Positions 1 to 12,515 of a stretch of DNA of 64,000 nt are shown in pieces. The DNA is taken from assembly GCF_014529535.1 (NCBI RefSeq), contig NW_023503972.1, positions 310,001 to 374,000 of the forward strand, in the 5' to 3' direction. Made by a program: the position numbers and the translations under genes. A model generated the notes under the pieces. It searched no databases. It had not been told where the DNA came from and was given only the letters and a program-made list of their open reading frames with translations. This DNA comes from Bradysia coprophila. Taxonomy: Eukaryota; Arthropoda; Insecta; Diptera; Sciaridae. Position 1 is the stretch's first letter, and each line of letters begins with the position of its first letter.

Positions 1-410
1 AAGCTTGTGAACACTACGCACACACCACATGGATCATGTAAGTGTGGTCGCATGCTTTCTTATTGTACTGAAACGATTTACCTATAAATCAATGTGAACC
101 TACCCGCGAATTTCTTTCGTTAAAATTGATGATTCTTGTTACGTTAATGACTACAGAGGGCGCCATTAAAATTCAGACATGAATTTTGCTTCAGCTGCTG
201 TTCAGCTGGTCCACTCTAATACAAACGAAACTGCTTATACGGTTTCATCACTACGACTACGACGAACGTGTGTGTAACTATCTCACCAGTGTAAACATGT
301 ATCAGCAGTCAAATTTGTATAATTGGTTCTCCTGAAAACAGCTGACTTCATGACTAAATTTTACTGACAGTTCCTGTAACTTCAATAAATGATAAAAAAT
401 CAATTCCTAC
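1..410. other. Left edge, probable intron of the SMYD4-like gene
   Basis: No open reading frame or RNA gene is visible here. The coding exon to the right ends at a plausible minus-strand GT donor (ACCA then GTAGGA, at 411/410), so this stretch is most simply the start of an intron. No convincing downstream acceptor and coding exon was found, so the C-terminal exons probably lie beyond the window. Confidence 0.4.
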
Positions 411-1771
411 TGGTAGCTTATCGATATTGCTTCTCCACACATTACAGGTTGGGTGGTGTACAATATTAAATTGCTCTTGTAATACTTGGGACAGGCATTC
501 GGACTGCATGAATGGTTGATGAGGCTACTCAATTGATAAAGGCCAGTACCAACTATCTCATCGTCTTGTGACAAATCGTTAAAGCTGAAAACGTTGATGG
601 TGGTGATCAGCTCAATGCGAAACATCAATTCCATCAAAATGTCTTCACACTCCCCGTTCACCAAGCTCTTGAACGGTGATTGATAGTTCAATTGATAGTA
701 AAACAGTGCCGCGACCAGCACATGAGTGAATAAATCGGATTCCGGTCGGATCTCAAGATTGGTGGAAAGGCTATGAATTTGATGATAATGCTGCTGCGGA
801 GACAGAGCTTCAGAATGGTTGAATGAAAATGCTGTTCGGTTGCTTGAGTCTGCTGATTGAATGAATTCAATTAGTTGTGAAATGGTTTTGAAGCTCTGCA
901 CAGCTTTCAAAAAGGTGCGGATCGTGATTTGGCCGCCAACATCCATTAAACAATCGATTATCGGACATTCGAATCGATGAAAATTTTCAAATGCCTCTAG
1001 TGAACACTTCTCTGAGCAAAACATGGTCTTGGTGCAGTTTCGGCAGGGTATTAGATGCAACGAATTTCGTTCCAAACAGTTGCTACATCGCTGATAAATG
1101 CAGTCGCTGCTCAGAACCTTTTCAAAGGGACATTCGACAATTATAATCGAACCTGATTCAATGTCCTTGTTTGTCGTAATGTATCTGCCTCCGATTGGGT
1201 CAGTTTTCAATTCTAGGCAACTGGCAGCGAACGGTATTTCTGCATGGGGTTCGACATTAAGTTGAATTTTAGCATCGTTTTCACCTCCATTCTCCTGATT
1301 GTTAGAATATTTTTGTAACAGGCACAGGCAATCGATTTTCAATTTATTCAGCTGAAGCCTACCTTCTTCCGTATAACCTTTCTCTTCGGCTAGTTTGATA
1401 TTTTCCACACAAAGTTCGAATTCCCTTAAATCGAAATAGACACTAGCCCGGCTAGCGTACAGAGTAGCTAAATGTTCATCGCTTCCCTGTTCAGCGTAAC
1501 ACAGAGACTCATTGTAAAGCTCTAACGCCCGCTGTAACGCAAAGGTGTCTTTGCTTCGTAAAATTGATAATGCATTTTCGCGCAGTTCATTTGATTTCGA
1601 ATTACTCTTTAAAGTCAACGGTCTCGATTCTTCCGTTTCACTTTTTCTACGAAATTCTTCGACAATTAACTTAATTTTTGGAACGATTCCACTGATTTTA
1701 CCGAATTTGCAGTAGAGACTCAGGGCGAAATTTGGATCAAGGAAGAAATTCACATCAGACGACGAATCCAT
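411..1771 (-). CDS. SMYD4-like SET/MYND protein lysine methyltransferase, 3' end outside window
   Basis: Codes for the first 453 residues of a TPR-MYND-SET protein. Proteins of the SMYD4 class transfer methyl groups to lysines of histone and non-histone proteins. Residues about 60-155 form TPR-like helical repeats, the SET domain opens near residue 185 (DPIGGRYITTNKDIESG), and it is split by a MYND zinc finger at residues 229-269 with the C-x2-C...C-x2-C...C-x3-C...H-x3-C order. The S-adenosylmethionine/substrate signature NHSCSPN is at 419-425, so the catalytic half looks intact. The frame stops two codons after ISY, but a GT donor (GTAGGA) overlaps the last codon and the post-SET region is missing, so I read this as an exon end at 411. 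The ATG at 1771 follows a good acceptor (CTCTTCCAG, three bases upstream), which implies a 5' UTR exon further right. Insects carry several SMYD4-like paralogues, so no exact symbol is given. Confidence 0.85.
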
Positions 1772-2452
1772 TTGCTGGAAGAGAAATTTATTTTAAATAA
1801 ATTCAGATGCGGCCGGCTAAAGGTTACATGTTGCCACACCAAGTTTACTTTATGCTATTGGTGGTGGTAGTAGTAGCAGTCGTTAGTGTGTTATTTGGGT
1901 TGCGCTCATAAGGTATGTCACACAAATTATCCATGTTTCCGATGCCCCACCTACTGTGGAAAATTTGAAAGCTTATCGTCCAGCTCATAAATGTGTTTCA
2001 ATGTCGAAAATCGGAAATTTGAATCAAGCAGGCTTTGATATGTGATATACCTTCCATGCATACCATTGGCATACCTGTCTAGTATACATACACTGCTAAG
2101 CATTCAAATCTTGATAAGGCTCTACATGTGGCTTAAATCGTGATAAGGTTCTCGTTTTACGTTTCACGTGTGTTCAATGGTACATGCATAAATAAAAGAC
2201 GAACTTGAGACTAATTCCCCAGTGGTAATAAATTTCTGTTTTTTTTTTTTACTTGTGTGCCGGCGTAACGTAACACGACGATAAATTCCCTTTCCCCTGG
2301 CACTCTGTGCTATGAAACTCCATTCGTGATATACTTTATGAACAGAGCCTGTTAGCAATGTTTGATAAAAATTCTTGGAAACTGTAAGTACTTTTCGACG
2401 AACTTTGTAATAACTTCATCCAAAATAAAATTTGGAGAATAGATACTCTAAT

Positions 2453-2576
2453 GCCGAAAACACACGAGCAATTCTGCGTTACTGGGATCGGCAATTATGC
2501 TGAGATTTCCATTGTAATCTGATATTCACCACAGACTAAACCAAAGAAAATGCAGAATTGCTCGTGTGTTTTCGGC
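2453..2576. repeat. Small inverted-repeat element (MITE-like), copy 1
   Basis: Perfect 25-bp terminal inverted repeats: GCCGAAAACACACGAGCAAT... at the left and its reverse complement ending at 2576. The interior is about 74 bp, AT-rich and non-coding. This is the layout of a non-autonomous miniature transposon. A diverged relative follows directly at 2598-2755. Confidence 0.75.
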
Positions 2577-2597
2577 CTAAGATCAAATGGCTAAAGT

Positions 2598-2755
2598 CGA
2601 AAACACACGAGATACGACCAATCTTGCGTTCCGAGATCGAAAATTACTCTGCGTTTTCATTTGTAATCCGATTCAAGGCATAAACGTTAAACAATGGAAA
2701 ACGCAGTTTAATGGTCAAACTAAGCAACGCAAAATTGCACGAGTGTCTTTGGTTT
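2598..2755. repeat. Small inverted-repeat element (MITE-like), diverged copy 2
   Basis: Starts TCGAAAACACACGAGATACG and ends with AACGCAAAATTGCACGAGTG..., so it carries the same terminal motif as the element at 2453-2576 but with more mismatches. The close spacing suggests either tandem insertion or one duplicated and diverged element. Confidence 0.55.
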
Positions 2756-3889
2756 AAAGTTAACATCGGCCCAATTCGCAAAGATACCGAAAGTTACTCT
2801 TGCTTCGGAAAATCATTCTCTTGAAGTAAACAATAAATTACTTGAAAGTGGGAGAAAGACACGAAGATTGTTGAATCAGAACAAGTAAACTTGACGGTAA
2901 AGCTTGAATCTTCAATCTATATTTTTCAACATCCCATACGCTTTATAAATGTGATGGGCATTAAAATACCTACTTCAATAGAAATACAGACAAAAATGGT
3001 TTTCATTCCAATTTTTTTTTATCTTCAAAAAGGGTGCTACGTGCTGTGATTTACCCTATGGGGTATATAGTTCAAATGAAAATATGAATTTTATCGAGAA
3101 AAAAAAATATTTTGAGTCCGCATACGTAAGGTGGATTGAATGAAATTTTGAGGAGTTTCCTCAAGTTTAGGTTTCGAGTAAGTGATTTTAGTGGTAAAAA
3201 ATGTTAAAAGAAAAACAATGGAAAACCGACTCACCTTCACTGTGACCGGAACAATTAATCCAAAATACACTTGACGGCAAAAACGTTCAAGAAAATTCAC
3301 CACTGCACCACCGCAATTATTTTTTTTGGAAATAAAGAAAATCGAAAAAAAATGTCTATCTCAGTACCAAAATGACATACACTGCAGTAGACACTTTTAT
3401 TTATAGGTAGTATTTATACACACAACACGAATCAACACACCAAGTCCAAAATATCCATACATTTAGGATATTATTAAGTAAAAATCAATAAAAGTTGAAA
3501 ATTTCGATAGCAAAGTGATTTCTTGTTATGCACACAATATCAAATGTAAATCAATCCGTTGTGCGGATACAATGAGAACAAAGGTTTCTTGGTCAGATTT
3601 TGTTTTTGTGATTTAATCCAATTTCACCAAGTTTATCGACAAGAAAAAGGAAAACACAACACCACACACCGATATTCTTCATTATTTCGTCCCGACCATT
3701 TTCATGCTCATTTTCGTGTTCGTCTTACTTGACGTCTACTGAAGAAATCGAGAGAGTTGTTTTCTTTACATTTTTACGTAAAACGTAAGAGAAATGTGTG
3801 TGAGAGAGAAAATTCTATTTTACCAGAGAAAAGAGAAATATTTGTGGTGTGTGAGTTGTGGCATTTGATTGTTGTTTTGGTTCTTGTGA

Positions 3890-6800
3890 ATGATGGACAA
3901 AAAGAAGTTACCGGTGATCATCATCAACTTCTTCATAATAGTGTTGTGTTTTCTGTGCTATTTTCACTCATTGGATGGTAGTTTTACTTTCGACGATCAG
4001 GTGAATAATACAGATCCGAATGGAAACAACCAATCATCAATATTTATCGATTAGGTGGCGATCGTCAAAAATTCAGACGTAACGAATTGGCAGACCTCAT
4101 ACACGAAAATATTCGGCAATGACTTTTGGGGCCATAATCTAACCGATCCAGAAACCCACAAATCATACCGACCGTTGACCGTATTGTTTTTCCACTGGCA
4201 ATATCGGTTATTTGGTTTGAATGCGTTTTTCATGAAAGCCGTCAACTTCTTCCTACACTGTCTGGTCTGCATACTGCTGGGTCATGTCTTACCAATTCTA
4301 TTTCCGTCTATCGAGAAGCAATGGTTGTTGCTCGCAACAATTTTGTTCGCTGTACATCCGATTCATTGCGAGGTTATCTGTGGAGTTGTTGGCCAGTCCG
4401 AGTTAATATGTTCAATATTTTGGATTGTCGGTGTTTGGGTGATGGCACGAGGACTTCAAAGAGGTAGTGATGATTTATCAGTGCTGGACACGTCAAAACG
4501 ATAAGAAGACACGAGTTTTAACATTCACTGCATTTCAGACTACCCAATTAGTATAACCAAAGACGCTTTACGTATTGGACTATTGTCCGTTCTAACCCTT
4601 CTTGCCATGCTAAGCAAAGAGACTGGAATTACAGTCCTGGTATAAAATGCTCTCCTGAAATTTCTGTCAGATTCCCTGATTGAAGTCACCTTTCCCCATG
4701 ATTTCAGGTGACATGTTTGATGATGCATGTACTGGTCACCACTAACTTATCAAAATTTGTACAAAGGAGAGATTGGTCAGTAGAATTCTATCAAAGTCCA
4801 AAACGAGTGGCGTTCAATTGGATCGTAATGGTCACGCTGATTGGAATTTTGATAATTTTACGACTGTGGATCATTGACTTTAAACCTCCGATTTTCAAAG
4901 TAATGGATAATCCTGTCGGGGCAGCGGAATCGTTACTAGTCAGGGTATGTTTGTCGCACTTAGAATCGACTTCAGTTGTATCAATTTTTCAATATTGTTG
5001 CAGATTTGCAGTCAAAGTTTTTTGTATGCATTGAATTTGTGGCTGCTATTGTGTCCGGTGTGGCTGAGTTTCGATTGGGCACTTGGATCGATACGACTCA
5101 TCGAAACGGTGACTGATGTTCGCATTTTACCGGCATTTTTGATTTACTCACTCCTCGCCCTTCTTATATTAAATGGATCTCGGTAATGCACAACACAATT
5201 TCTCTTCCTTTCTTTGCGTCTTAACAAAATTTCCTCTTCATCAAAGAAACATCCATACCGCCCTAGTGCTTATGATCATTCCATTTCTGCCGGCAAGTGG
5301 AATCGTTAAATTAGGATTTGTTATCGCTGAACGTGTGCTGTACATTCCATCGATTGGTTTTTGTGTTCTGGTAGTAATGGGCTATCAGCGGATTTGTGAG
5401 CATTGGCATCAGATGAGATATGTTCGTTAGAATGGAAAAGACTGTGTTCGAATTCAAATTGATCCGATTCTGATTTGCTAGGTGTTCCATGCGATTTTTG
5501 CAGCAGCTGTTATCGTCATGGTCCTAAAAACGAGACAGCGAAGCTACGAATGGATGACTGAAGAGCGGCTATTCACTTCTGGTTTGAAAGTGTGTCCAAA
5601 TAATGCCAAGGTGAGGAAAGATTTTTTTTAAATTTTGACACTGTTGGTCACAGGAGGAGTTAATTGCAATTCACTAGAATTTGAATGAGAATTTTCGATA
5701 GCCGGAAGGATTCACTTTACAGAGATGAGATTCGCTGTGCCAGATTCACTAGCTTTTGACGAATTTATGGACTAGATTGTGTCAATGCGAAATTGAACTT
5801 AGATGTGAAACTGACACACCTCAAAATGAATGGTGTGGCAAATTGCCTTACTACTGACTTACAAAGCCGGTTCTGAGCCTTCACAAATCAAAATTGGGTT
5901 TCATTATACTAAGTCTTGATTTCCACTTACGAAAAAACACTCAGTTTTCTATCCGTTTACACTTTAAACAATAGAAAAGAGGCGTTGCTTAGCTAAACGG
6001 AGGCAAAACGGAGTAGTTCTTTTTGTAAGTGGAAATTAAGCCTAATTCTTCCGGCGCCTGAGAGTAACTGCCGTGCTAAGCCAAAACACAGTTTTGTACT
6101 GTTTGTGTTTGGCGAGATATTAAAAGTTTTGAGCTTTTTTTGAATTCCATTTGAAAAGAGGAATGTTTCAATGGAATACGGAAGAAGCTCAAAGCTCTTT
6201 AAAAGCAAAGACACATACACAATACGTGAGGGGTGTAACTATAGTTAGTAAGAATGTGAACACAGAGCACAAATTTGTAAATAAATTGAAAATTTTGAAG
6301 AAATTTCGTTGCGTTCACGACACTTCCCCAGTGAAAAAAAAATTGAAGTGAGTCTAAATCTGTCGAAATCAGATATCTCAAGTCTCAAAATCTATTGTCA
6401 TTCAAAACTCAATGACATTTGAGAGATCTGATTTCGACAGATTTAGACATTTGTGAGAACTTTTTTTTACTCGGGTTCTGTGTCTTTAATTCATAAATGT
6501 AAAGGTTCTCAGCTTGACACTCGTTTCCCAATCACGTTTATCATTTCTACCAAATTCTACTTTAAATTGTCGCTCAATTTTAAATTTCGTGTCCTTACTG
6601 TGCCTTAATGTATACATGAATAGTTAAATGCATGAAAGAGACGTGTCACATTAGCGAATTATAACAAGCATAAAAATAAATATTTTTGCTTCTTTGCTGC
6701 AGTGTCACTAGTTAGCAGAATGTGTTTGGTATCATCGATCAAAAAGAAAAAAATGAAGTATTTGTACCGCCAGCAATTACAAGAAGCAACTTTCATTTTT

Positions 6801-8024
6801 CTTATAATTTGCTAATGCCAAATCTATCATTTCTGCTTTAATTGTTCAATAGACTTTGAGATAAAACGTTTTCTGTTCTCATATATTCAGTTACCTTACG
6901 GAACTATTCCGGTTCCAGTTCTAAATGAAGTTTTCCATAGCCATTTAATTACAACATTGCTGGGTGTAAATTATGACAAGACAACATGGCAAACTTCAGC
7001 ATCAATTATTCATTACTATGAACCAAATTCTTTTAATTTTTGCCACATTACTGGATGATTGAACAAAAGTCCGTGGCTATGAAAATACAAAAAATTAAAG
7101 GCCCTTACTTCATGTCATTTTTTCTATATCTTTTTCGTCTAGATTTACTACAACATTGCCAAATTGTCAGCGGATAAAGGCAATACAGAACTGGCATTTA
7201 AGTATTATCACAAAGCGATTGAGTAAGCAATTTCTTGAGTGATCTTATTTCCTGTATCAAACTCAAGATTATTTCCAGGCTTTTCCCCGATTACGAATCA
7301 GCATTGATGAACTTGGGGAATCTCTACCGAGACAAGAACGATTACGACCTAGCTGAAAAGTACATAAAGAGATCGATAGAAGCTCTGTGAGTACTTCCTT
7401 TGAATGATGAATGACGAATAATCTCCATAACCATATCCTCTTTCCAGAGATGAATTTCCTGCCGCATGGATGAACCTTGGAATTGTGTTAGCTTCCCAGC
7501 ACAAATATAACGAATCGCTGAACGCCTACGAAACTGCGCTTAAATATCGCAAACGTTACGCGACGTGCCACTACAATATGGGCAACTTGTACATCGAAAT
7601 GAAAAACAGTGACATGGCGCTGAAGTCATGGCAACAATCGCTAACAATCGATCCGAAACAGGCGAAAGCATGGGCGAATCTATTGGCACTGATCGACAAT
7701 AATGGAATGCATCGTGACGTTATTCGTTTATCAGAGGTGGCTCTACAGCATGCGCCCAATGATCCGACTATTTTGTTTACGCGAGCGAATGCTTATGGTA
7801 AATTGAATGAATTCGAGGAGGCGGAACTGATTTACAAGGAAGTGATTCAATTAAGACCGAATTACGCTTTGTATTACGTTAATTTGGGTGTCTTGTATCA
7901 TCGGTGGGGCAAAAAACAGCATGCAATACGAGCGTACGAGACTGCGTTGCAAATTGATCCGCATTCAAGAAGTGTAAAAGAAAATTTGAAGAATTTGCTG
8001 AAGAGTACGGGACAAATAAATTGA
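3890..8024 (+). CDS. TMTC4: TMTC4, transmembrane O-mannosyltransferase with TPR repeats
   Basis: Spliced product of 701 residues. Proposed exons: 3890-4000, 4055-4463, 4539-4639, 4708-4944, 5004-5182, 5247-5421, 5482-5610, 7143-7222, 7279-7386, 7448-8024; all junctions are GT-AG and keep phase. TMTC proteins sit in the ER membrane and add O-mannose to cadherin-type domains; TMTC4 is also linked to ER calcium handling. The N-terminus has a hydrophobic helix and the luminal motif SFTFDDQ, followed by multiple membrane segments and family landmarks [19 protein letters not shown] and [15 protein letters not shown]. From exon 8 on come tandem TPRs (for example [46 protein letters not shown]). The YHRWG-type TPR near the C-terminus is the reason for choosing TMTC4 over TMTC1-3. 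Two ATGs are adjacent (3890, 3893); the first was taken. Intron 7 (1.5 kb) carries two inverted-repeat elements; the other introns are short. Confidence 0.92.
5915..6040. repeat. Inverted-repeat element in TMTC4 intron 7
   Basis: Left end CTTGATTTCCACTTACGAAA, right end the reverse complement with two or three mismatches (TTTTTGTAAGTGGAAATTAAG). About 126 bp in all, non-coding. MITE-like. Confidence 0.6.
6352..6448. repeat. Near-perfect inverted-repeat element in TMTC4 intron 7
   Basis: Arms begin GTCTAAATCTGTCGAAATCA and are complementary over nearly 30 bp with one or two mismatches, with a loop of about 40 bp. A single-strand transcript of the intron would fold here. MITE-like; no coding content. 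Confidence 0.7.
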
Positions 8025-8182
8025 AATGATGCAAACACTTGAAACAAGGTTATTCATTTAAAAAGTATTTAAGATCCTACTCTCCCCCACTATTGAATTC
8101 CCAAAGCAAATGCACATTTGAAGAATATTTGATAGATCTGGAATTGACGTACAAAGGCAAGAAAGTCAGGCCTTTGTCCTGT

Positions 8183-8380
8183 TTTTTATTTACGTTTAAT
8201 AGTTCAGATGTTCACAAGGAGTGGTGAAATCCATTTCATCACTAGAGACGAAAAACATATATGAAAATCCATTTCACCACTAGTGGTGAAAAGTAAAACG
8301 TAGAAAACCAGAGAAAAAAGACCCTTCGTTCGCCACCCAAATCACGCATGAAAAAGTTCAGTTTTCGCAGCGCAGTTGCA
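8183..8380 (+). repeat. Dispersed repeat with CACTAGTGGTGAAA palindrome, copy A
   Basis: Almost the whole segment reappears in reverse complement at 17671-17828, including the blocks CCATTTCACCACTAGTG, AGAAAACCAGAGAAAAA, CCACCCAAATCACGC and GTTTTCGCAGCGCAGTTGC. Neither copy codes for protein. Likely a short interspersed or MITE-type element. Confidence 0.7.
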
Positions 8381-8550
8381 GAAGTAAAAAAAAAAACAAC
8401 TTTATGCAACTCAGTGATGATCTTACACCGCCTGTGTGCAATGTCGTATGAACGTATTTTCTTGCACTAGTGATAAAAGACAATAGATTTGAGATAGTGA
8501 GACTACGTATTTCGAGCCTTTGAGCCTTATTTTTTTCACCAGGTTTAGGG

Positions 8551-10140
8551 TCGATATTTCTCCAACAATTCGCCCAACACTAAAATTGTCTTTGAAATTG
8601 TTTTATAACGACGTTGACTATAGTATAGAGCACCCAGTCCGGCACCGATACCTATAGAAAATACGAAACAACTGGGAGACACGAAACTTCTACAGTTAAA
8701 AATTGAAACCTTGTGTTGCATTAAACAGCACTGGTTTCTGCGCCAAACAGCAATTTATTGAATACAAATAAGCTGTGAACTTGTTACATTATAATATGAA
8801 GTCAGTACTTCGCCAACTGTTAACTGAATTACACGTAATAAAACGTCGTTACGAGCTATACAGATAATTCACGATGCATACCATGGGAATTCATAAAGTT
8901 ATGAAGCGATTGATTTCTCTCTTTTATTGGATGGGCTTGTGGAATTCATCAGTCAAATTCATTGACTTAATTGACGATCGGAAAGAGTGTCGAGTGACAG
9001 ACAGGTATAGAGATGGGCTAACATCTCTATGGTTTACGATTAACAAATAGTCAATGTTCCAGAGACTTCAAATCGGCCAATTCATCCTGATTTTGAAACT
9101 CTGACTGGGTGAGTTGATGCGGCCACTGAGAACGCCAAAGACGAACTAGCTGCCAGATTGAATCGCCTACTGTAACAAAGATTCATTCATTCTTCGTATC
9201 GTCTCGTCGGACTGTCCATTCATAAATTATGCATGCACTTAAGGGGGTCAAAAATGCAATATTTTTATATGGAAACATAGGCAACGCGGCATCAGTATGA
9301 GATCGTTTCAATTGCCTCTTCTTCTTTATTTGCCTTGTCTTTTATTCATCTCCTCTTTTCTTCATCGTCTCTCCCATTCATCTAATCTCTCCTACACCTT
9401 CTGTCATCCGTCCGCTTTAACTAAAAAAATCTAATCTAAATTTATTTCTTTCAAAGTGCCAGCAATATAGACCTCAACAAAATAAAAGGCCCGACTTTTA
9501 CATCCCCTCCTTTTCACGATCGATTCTCCAGCAATCCGGCTTGGGAATACAACTAAATTTACCAAAATCGGTTACAATTAACTCGATTAAAATACACACA
9601 AAAAACAGAAGCCGAGTAGCCTTCCTTCTAGAGCTACTCATGATCTTCTCACCAAATTAAAAAAAAATCTTTTTTTCCTGGATTCGTACTGACTATACCT
9701 ATCACTTATCGTATCATTTATATTTAAAGCGCTTATGTTGTCGTAGAAAAGACCTTATAACACTTAGGCGGCCCAATCCGAGAGCATCGTTAAATGTATA
9801 GTACCGGAAGATTCTCACACAAATACCCATATGAAAAACAATTTGAGTAGCACAATGGGTCCATCGAAGGAATATGTACATTATTAATCGTGGAACTTAC
9901 CTATGATACCTCGTCCTCGTTGATTGGATCTTTTGTCACAATCAATCAAGTACACAATTATCGTTGGTGAAGGGATGGCAATCGGTAATCACACATGTGC
10001 TGCTGATTGGTCGAATGTATCTGTGAACTTTACTAACACGAATTGTCCACACCCAGTTCAACACTCTGAGCAAAATTAAGCAATCGAAATAGAAGGAGTG
10101 CAAAGGATGTACGTACAGCGCCACTCACCAACTTATTCAT
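8551..10140 (-). other. Possible small spliced transcript, coding frame unresolved
   Basis: On the minus strand an ATG at 10140 (codons M-N-K-L) is followed at once by a perfect GTGAGT donor; an acceptor (TTTGCTCAG) lies about 70 bp on. The next block ends at about 9901 in ATAG|GTAAGT, another strong donor, and an acceptor TTTCTATAG at about 8669 opens 35 codons to a stop at 8551 (beginning GIGAGLGALYYSQRRYK, glycine-rich then basic, like a membrane-anchor tail). The last two blocks join in frame, but the middle block has no continuous frame back to the ATG. It may be a small protein gene with a misjudged exon, a non-coding RNA, or chance. I do not recognise the product. Confidence 0.22.
9655..9790 (+). 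repeat. Fragment related to the element at 53627-54449
   Basis: The stretch around CTGGATTCGTACTGACTATA, then ACCTATCACTTATCG, GACCTTATAACACTTAGG and CGGCCCAATC matches, with mismatches, the part of the larger element near 54056-54190. Only this internal portion is present, so it is a truncated copy. Confidence 0.55.
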
Positions 10141-10154
10141 TGCGAACTCAATTT

Positions 10155-10160
10155 TTTATT
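10155..10160 (-). terminator. Poly(A) signal of the ZAD zinc-finger gene
   Basis: AATAAA on the minus strand about 113 nt after the stop codon at 10273. It is the first canonical hexamer downstream of that gene. Confidence 0.45.
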
Positions 10161-10272
10161 CGTTTTTGGTGTAAAGAAAATACAAAATAAAGAAAACGCA
10201 GGGCACGTCGAGAACGAACGAAAAACATGCAATTCTAAAAAGTTTCGATTTCTACAGCGAAAGCGAATTCCA

Positions 10273-12515
10273 TCAGTGCGTCTGCACAATTGTACCATCT
10301 TGGAAAATCATCGAAATACCTTCCTTGATGTCAATGTCATCGGTTTCTAAAACCGTCAGACCTTCACTGTGGATGATATCGCCGTCTTGCATTCCATGCA
10401 TTTCATCATCGTCGTCGGTTGTGCGTGCCGATGGTGTTATCACTTTCATCACATCGGTATAGTAGCGCGGTTCGGGTATCGGTCGACTCAATGCGCTCTT
10501 ATTGCCTTTGTTTTTCTCGTGAATGTTTAAGTGTGCCTTCAGGTGATGGGATTTGGTGAAGCGTTTACCGCAAGTTGTACAGCTGGAAAAAAAATTGTTT
10601 TATTCTTAGTGAGAATGTTGGTGGAACGAAGGGCAATCAACGTACTGGTATTTCTTCTCGCCGGTGTGAATTAAATTGTGACTGTTAAGTACATGGGAGT
10701 ATGCGAACGCCTTACCACAGATGTTACATTTGTATGGCCGCTGAAATTAAAATGGAAAGGCAACACATTCAATGGTTGAATTGAACGGATGACTTGATAA
10801 AAATTTACTTCTCCCGTGTGTGTCCTTTCGTGTTTGATGCGACTACCAAAGTCGGAGAAGCGTCGATCGCAGTACTGGCATTTGTACTAGAAAGAGGAAA
10901 CAAATGAAATCAATCATTGCTATAGTGCTAGTGCTATACATGGTCAGTAGTTCTAACGAATAAAACTATTTTGGCGAATATGCAACTGAGACACTTTCGA
11001 GAATCGTCTTCTATTTTGCCACATAAATGCGGCTCGGAAAGGAAAAAAAAATTGATTGTCGCTACAGTGATCGCCTGAGAATATAGCGAGTCCCTATGTG
11101 ATCATACCGTCCATTGAGTTGGTGTTTCTTAATCTCTATCCACTAATTCCACTCAGTGTCTTGTTAGCCATTTGGGTGTTCGAAACTAGAGGAAAACCCC
11201 AAAAGTAATCCCAGGTGGTATCATCTCAGTTTCAAACCTAAAGACCTAAGACCTCACCAAAAAACCTTCCTCTTAAAGAAATTAGTTTTGGTTACTTACT
11301 GGTTTCTCTCCACTATGGATTCGTTTGTGTCGGTTTAACTCGAAGTTGATCACAAAAGCTTTCCCGCAAATGCTGAAAAAGTAGAAAGACAAGAATCAGC
11401 TTAATGTCTACGACAAGATGGTATACCCTAGCTTTAAGGAATCACGTGTGCAAGTTGTAAGTATCCCTGGTATCCAGGATACTGCGAAATTTTAGTAAAA
11501 CTGCCAGGAAGTCGGATGACAGCTGAATCAGCGTAAGGAATAGAGAAATACTCACTCGCATTCAAAGGGCTTATCGTTGTTATGCCGCCGCATATGTGAG
11601 TCCAATGCATGCTGATACTTGTACTGATTGCCACACAGTTTGCACTGCTTCAACGGTTTCGCTTCTTCCTTGAACATTCGCTTCACACGGTAGACTTTCT
11701 TTCCGTTTTCCTTGGTTATAATTTCGGCCGAACCGAGAATCGTTACATCGCTGTCCGGCTTCGGAACGAACTTGTTCGGTGGTCGCGTAACGTTTTTGAA
11801 TTGTTTATTCGATTGCTCGGACATAAATGGATCCGTTGATGGTGCATCGACAATAGGTCTATCGTCTACTTCACCGGAATCTTTATCAACGGGTTCGTAA
11901 TATTCCAGATCGTCTTCGTGTAATTGTTCCACGTAGTACACAGTGTTATCGTCCTCATCCACTAGAGTGTCATCGCCTTCCACATACTCGACGGTGCTCT
12001 GATCGATAAATTCGAATTCTTGTTCCTTTTCATAGGGTTCCGGATCCGGTTCCATGATCTCTACTGGAGGCACTGAAACCGATTCCCTTTTGATTCGTTT
12101 CACATTCAAACTGGACGGAGCGCGAAATTTGTACACATCACCAGAGTCAGTGCTGAAGACCACTTCATTCGTTGTTCGAGTCTCGGAATTCGTTATGATG
12201 CATGAATTCAGAATTGCCTCGGAGCTCTCACAGTTTTTGCGGAATTTGCAGGCCGTTTCCAGGTCGGACAGGCAGTTATCACAAATTTGTTCGGGTAAAT
12301 TCATTCCCTTTTTCACCTATAATCCACAAACAGTTCAGTGAGTGCCGGTCTTGAAAATATTTTGTTAAATTCAGACAGATTTTACCAACCTCAATCGACG
12401 AGCATAACATAATTTTCGCACTGACATCTTCTTCACCATCGAATATTGGACTCAGATCACCTTCTTTCAAGCAAATCCGACAAATGGAATCCCATCCGGT
12501 CAACGGAGACATCAC
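10273..12515 (-). CDS. ZAD-type C2H2 zinc-finger transcription factor
   Basis: Spliced product of 480 residues from six exons: 12390-12515, 11556-12316, 11300-11372, 10809-10886, 10646-10740, 10273-10582; all junctions are GT-AG and in phase. The N-terminus is a ZAD (zinc-finger-associated domain) with zinc ligands C12, C15, C54 and C57 and the motif [20 protein letters not shown]; in insects ZADs mediate dimerisation of DNA-binding regulators. A long acidic linker follows (residues about 95-205, rich in D and E). Five C2H2 fingers are spread over exons 2-6: CKLC...HMRRH, CDIC...HKRIH, CQYC...HERTH, CNIC...HNLIH and CTTC...HLNIH, with TGE-type linkers. The C-terminal tail is acidic. Nuclear; probably sequence-specific. 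ZAD genes are highly paralogous in Diptera, so I give no orthologue symbol. Confidence 0.93.

Larger units (their letters stand above)
1772..3889. other. Divergent intergenic region between the SMYD4-like gene and TMTC4
   Basis: This must hold the 5' ends of two divergently transcribed genes. It also holds two small inverted-repeat elements (listed separately). A minus-strand stretch at 3232-3301 is open for 23 codons and ends in a perfect GTGAGT donor that is phase-compatible with the acceptor before the SMYD4-like ATG, but it has no ATG of its own and only a weak acceptor. It could be an upstream exon or 5' UTR. Nothing else is supported. Confidence 0.4.
8025..10272. other. Intergenic region between TMTC4 and the ZAD zinc-finger gene
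   Basis: Mostly AT-rich non-coding DNA. It contains one copy of a dispersed repeat (8183-8380), a fragment of a second repeat (9655-9790) and possible exons of a small minus-strand transcript (8551-10140), all listed separately. Nothing else is recognised. Confidence 0.5.
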
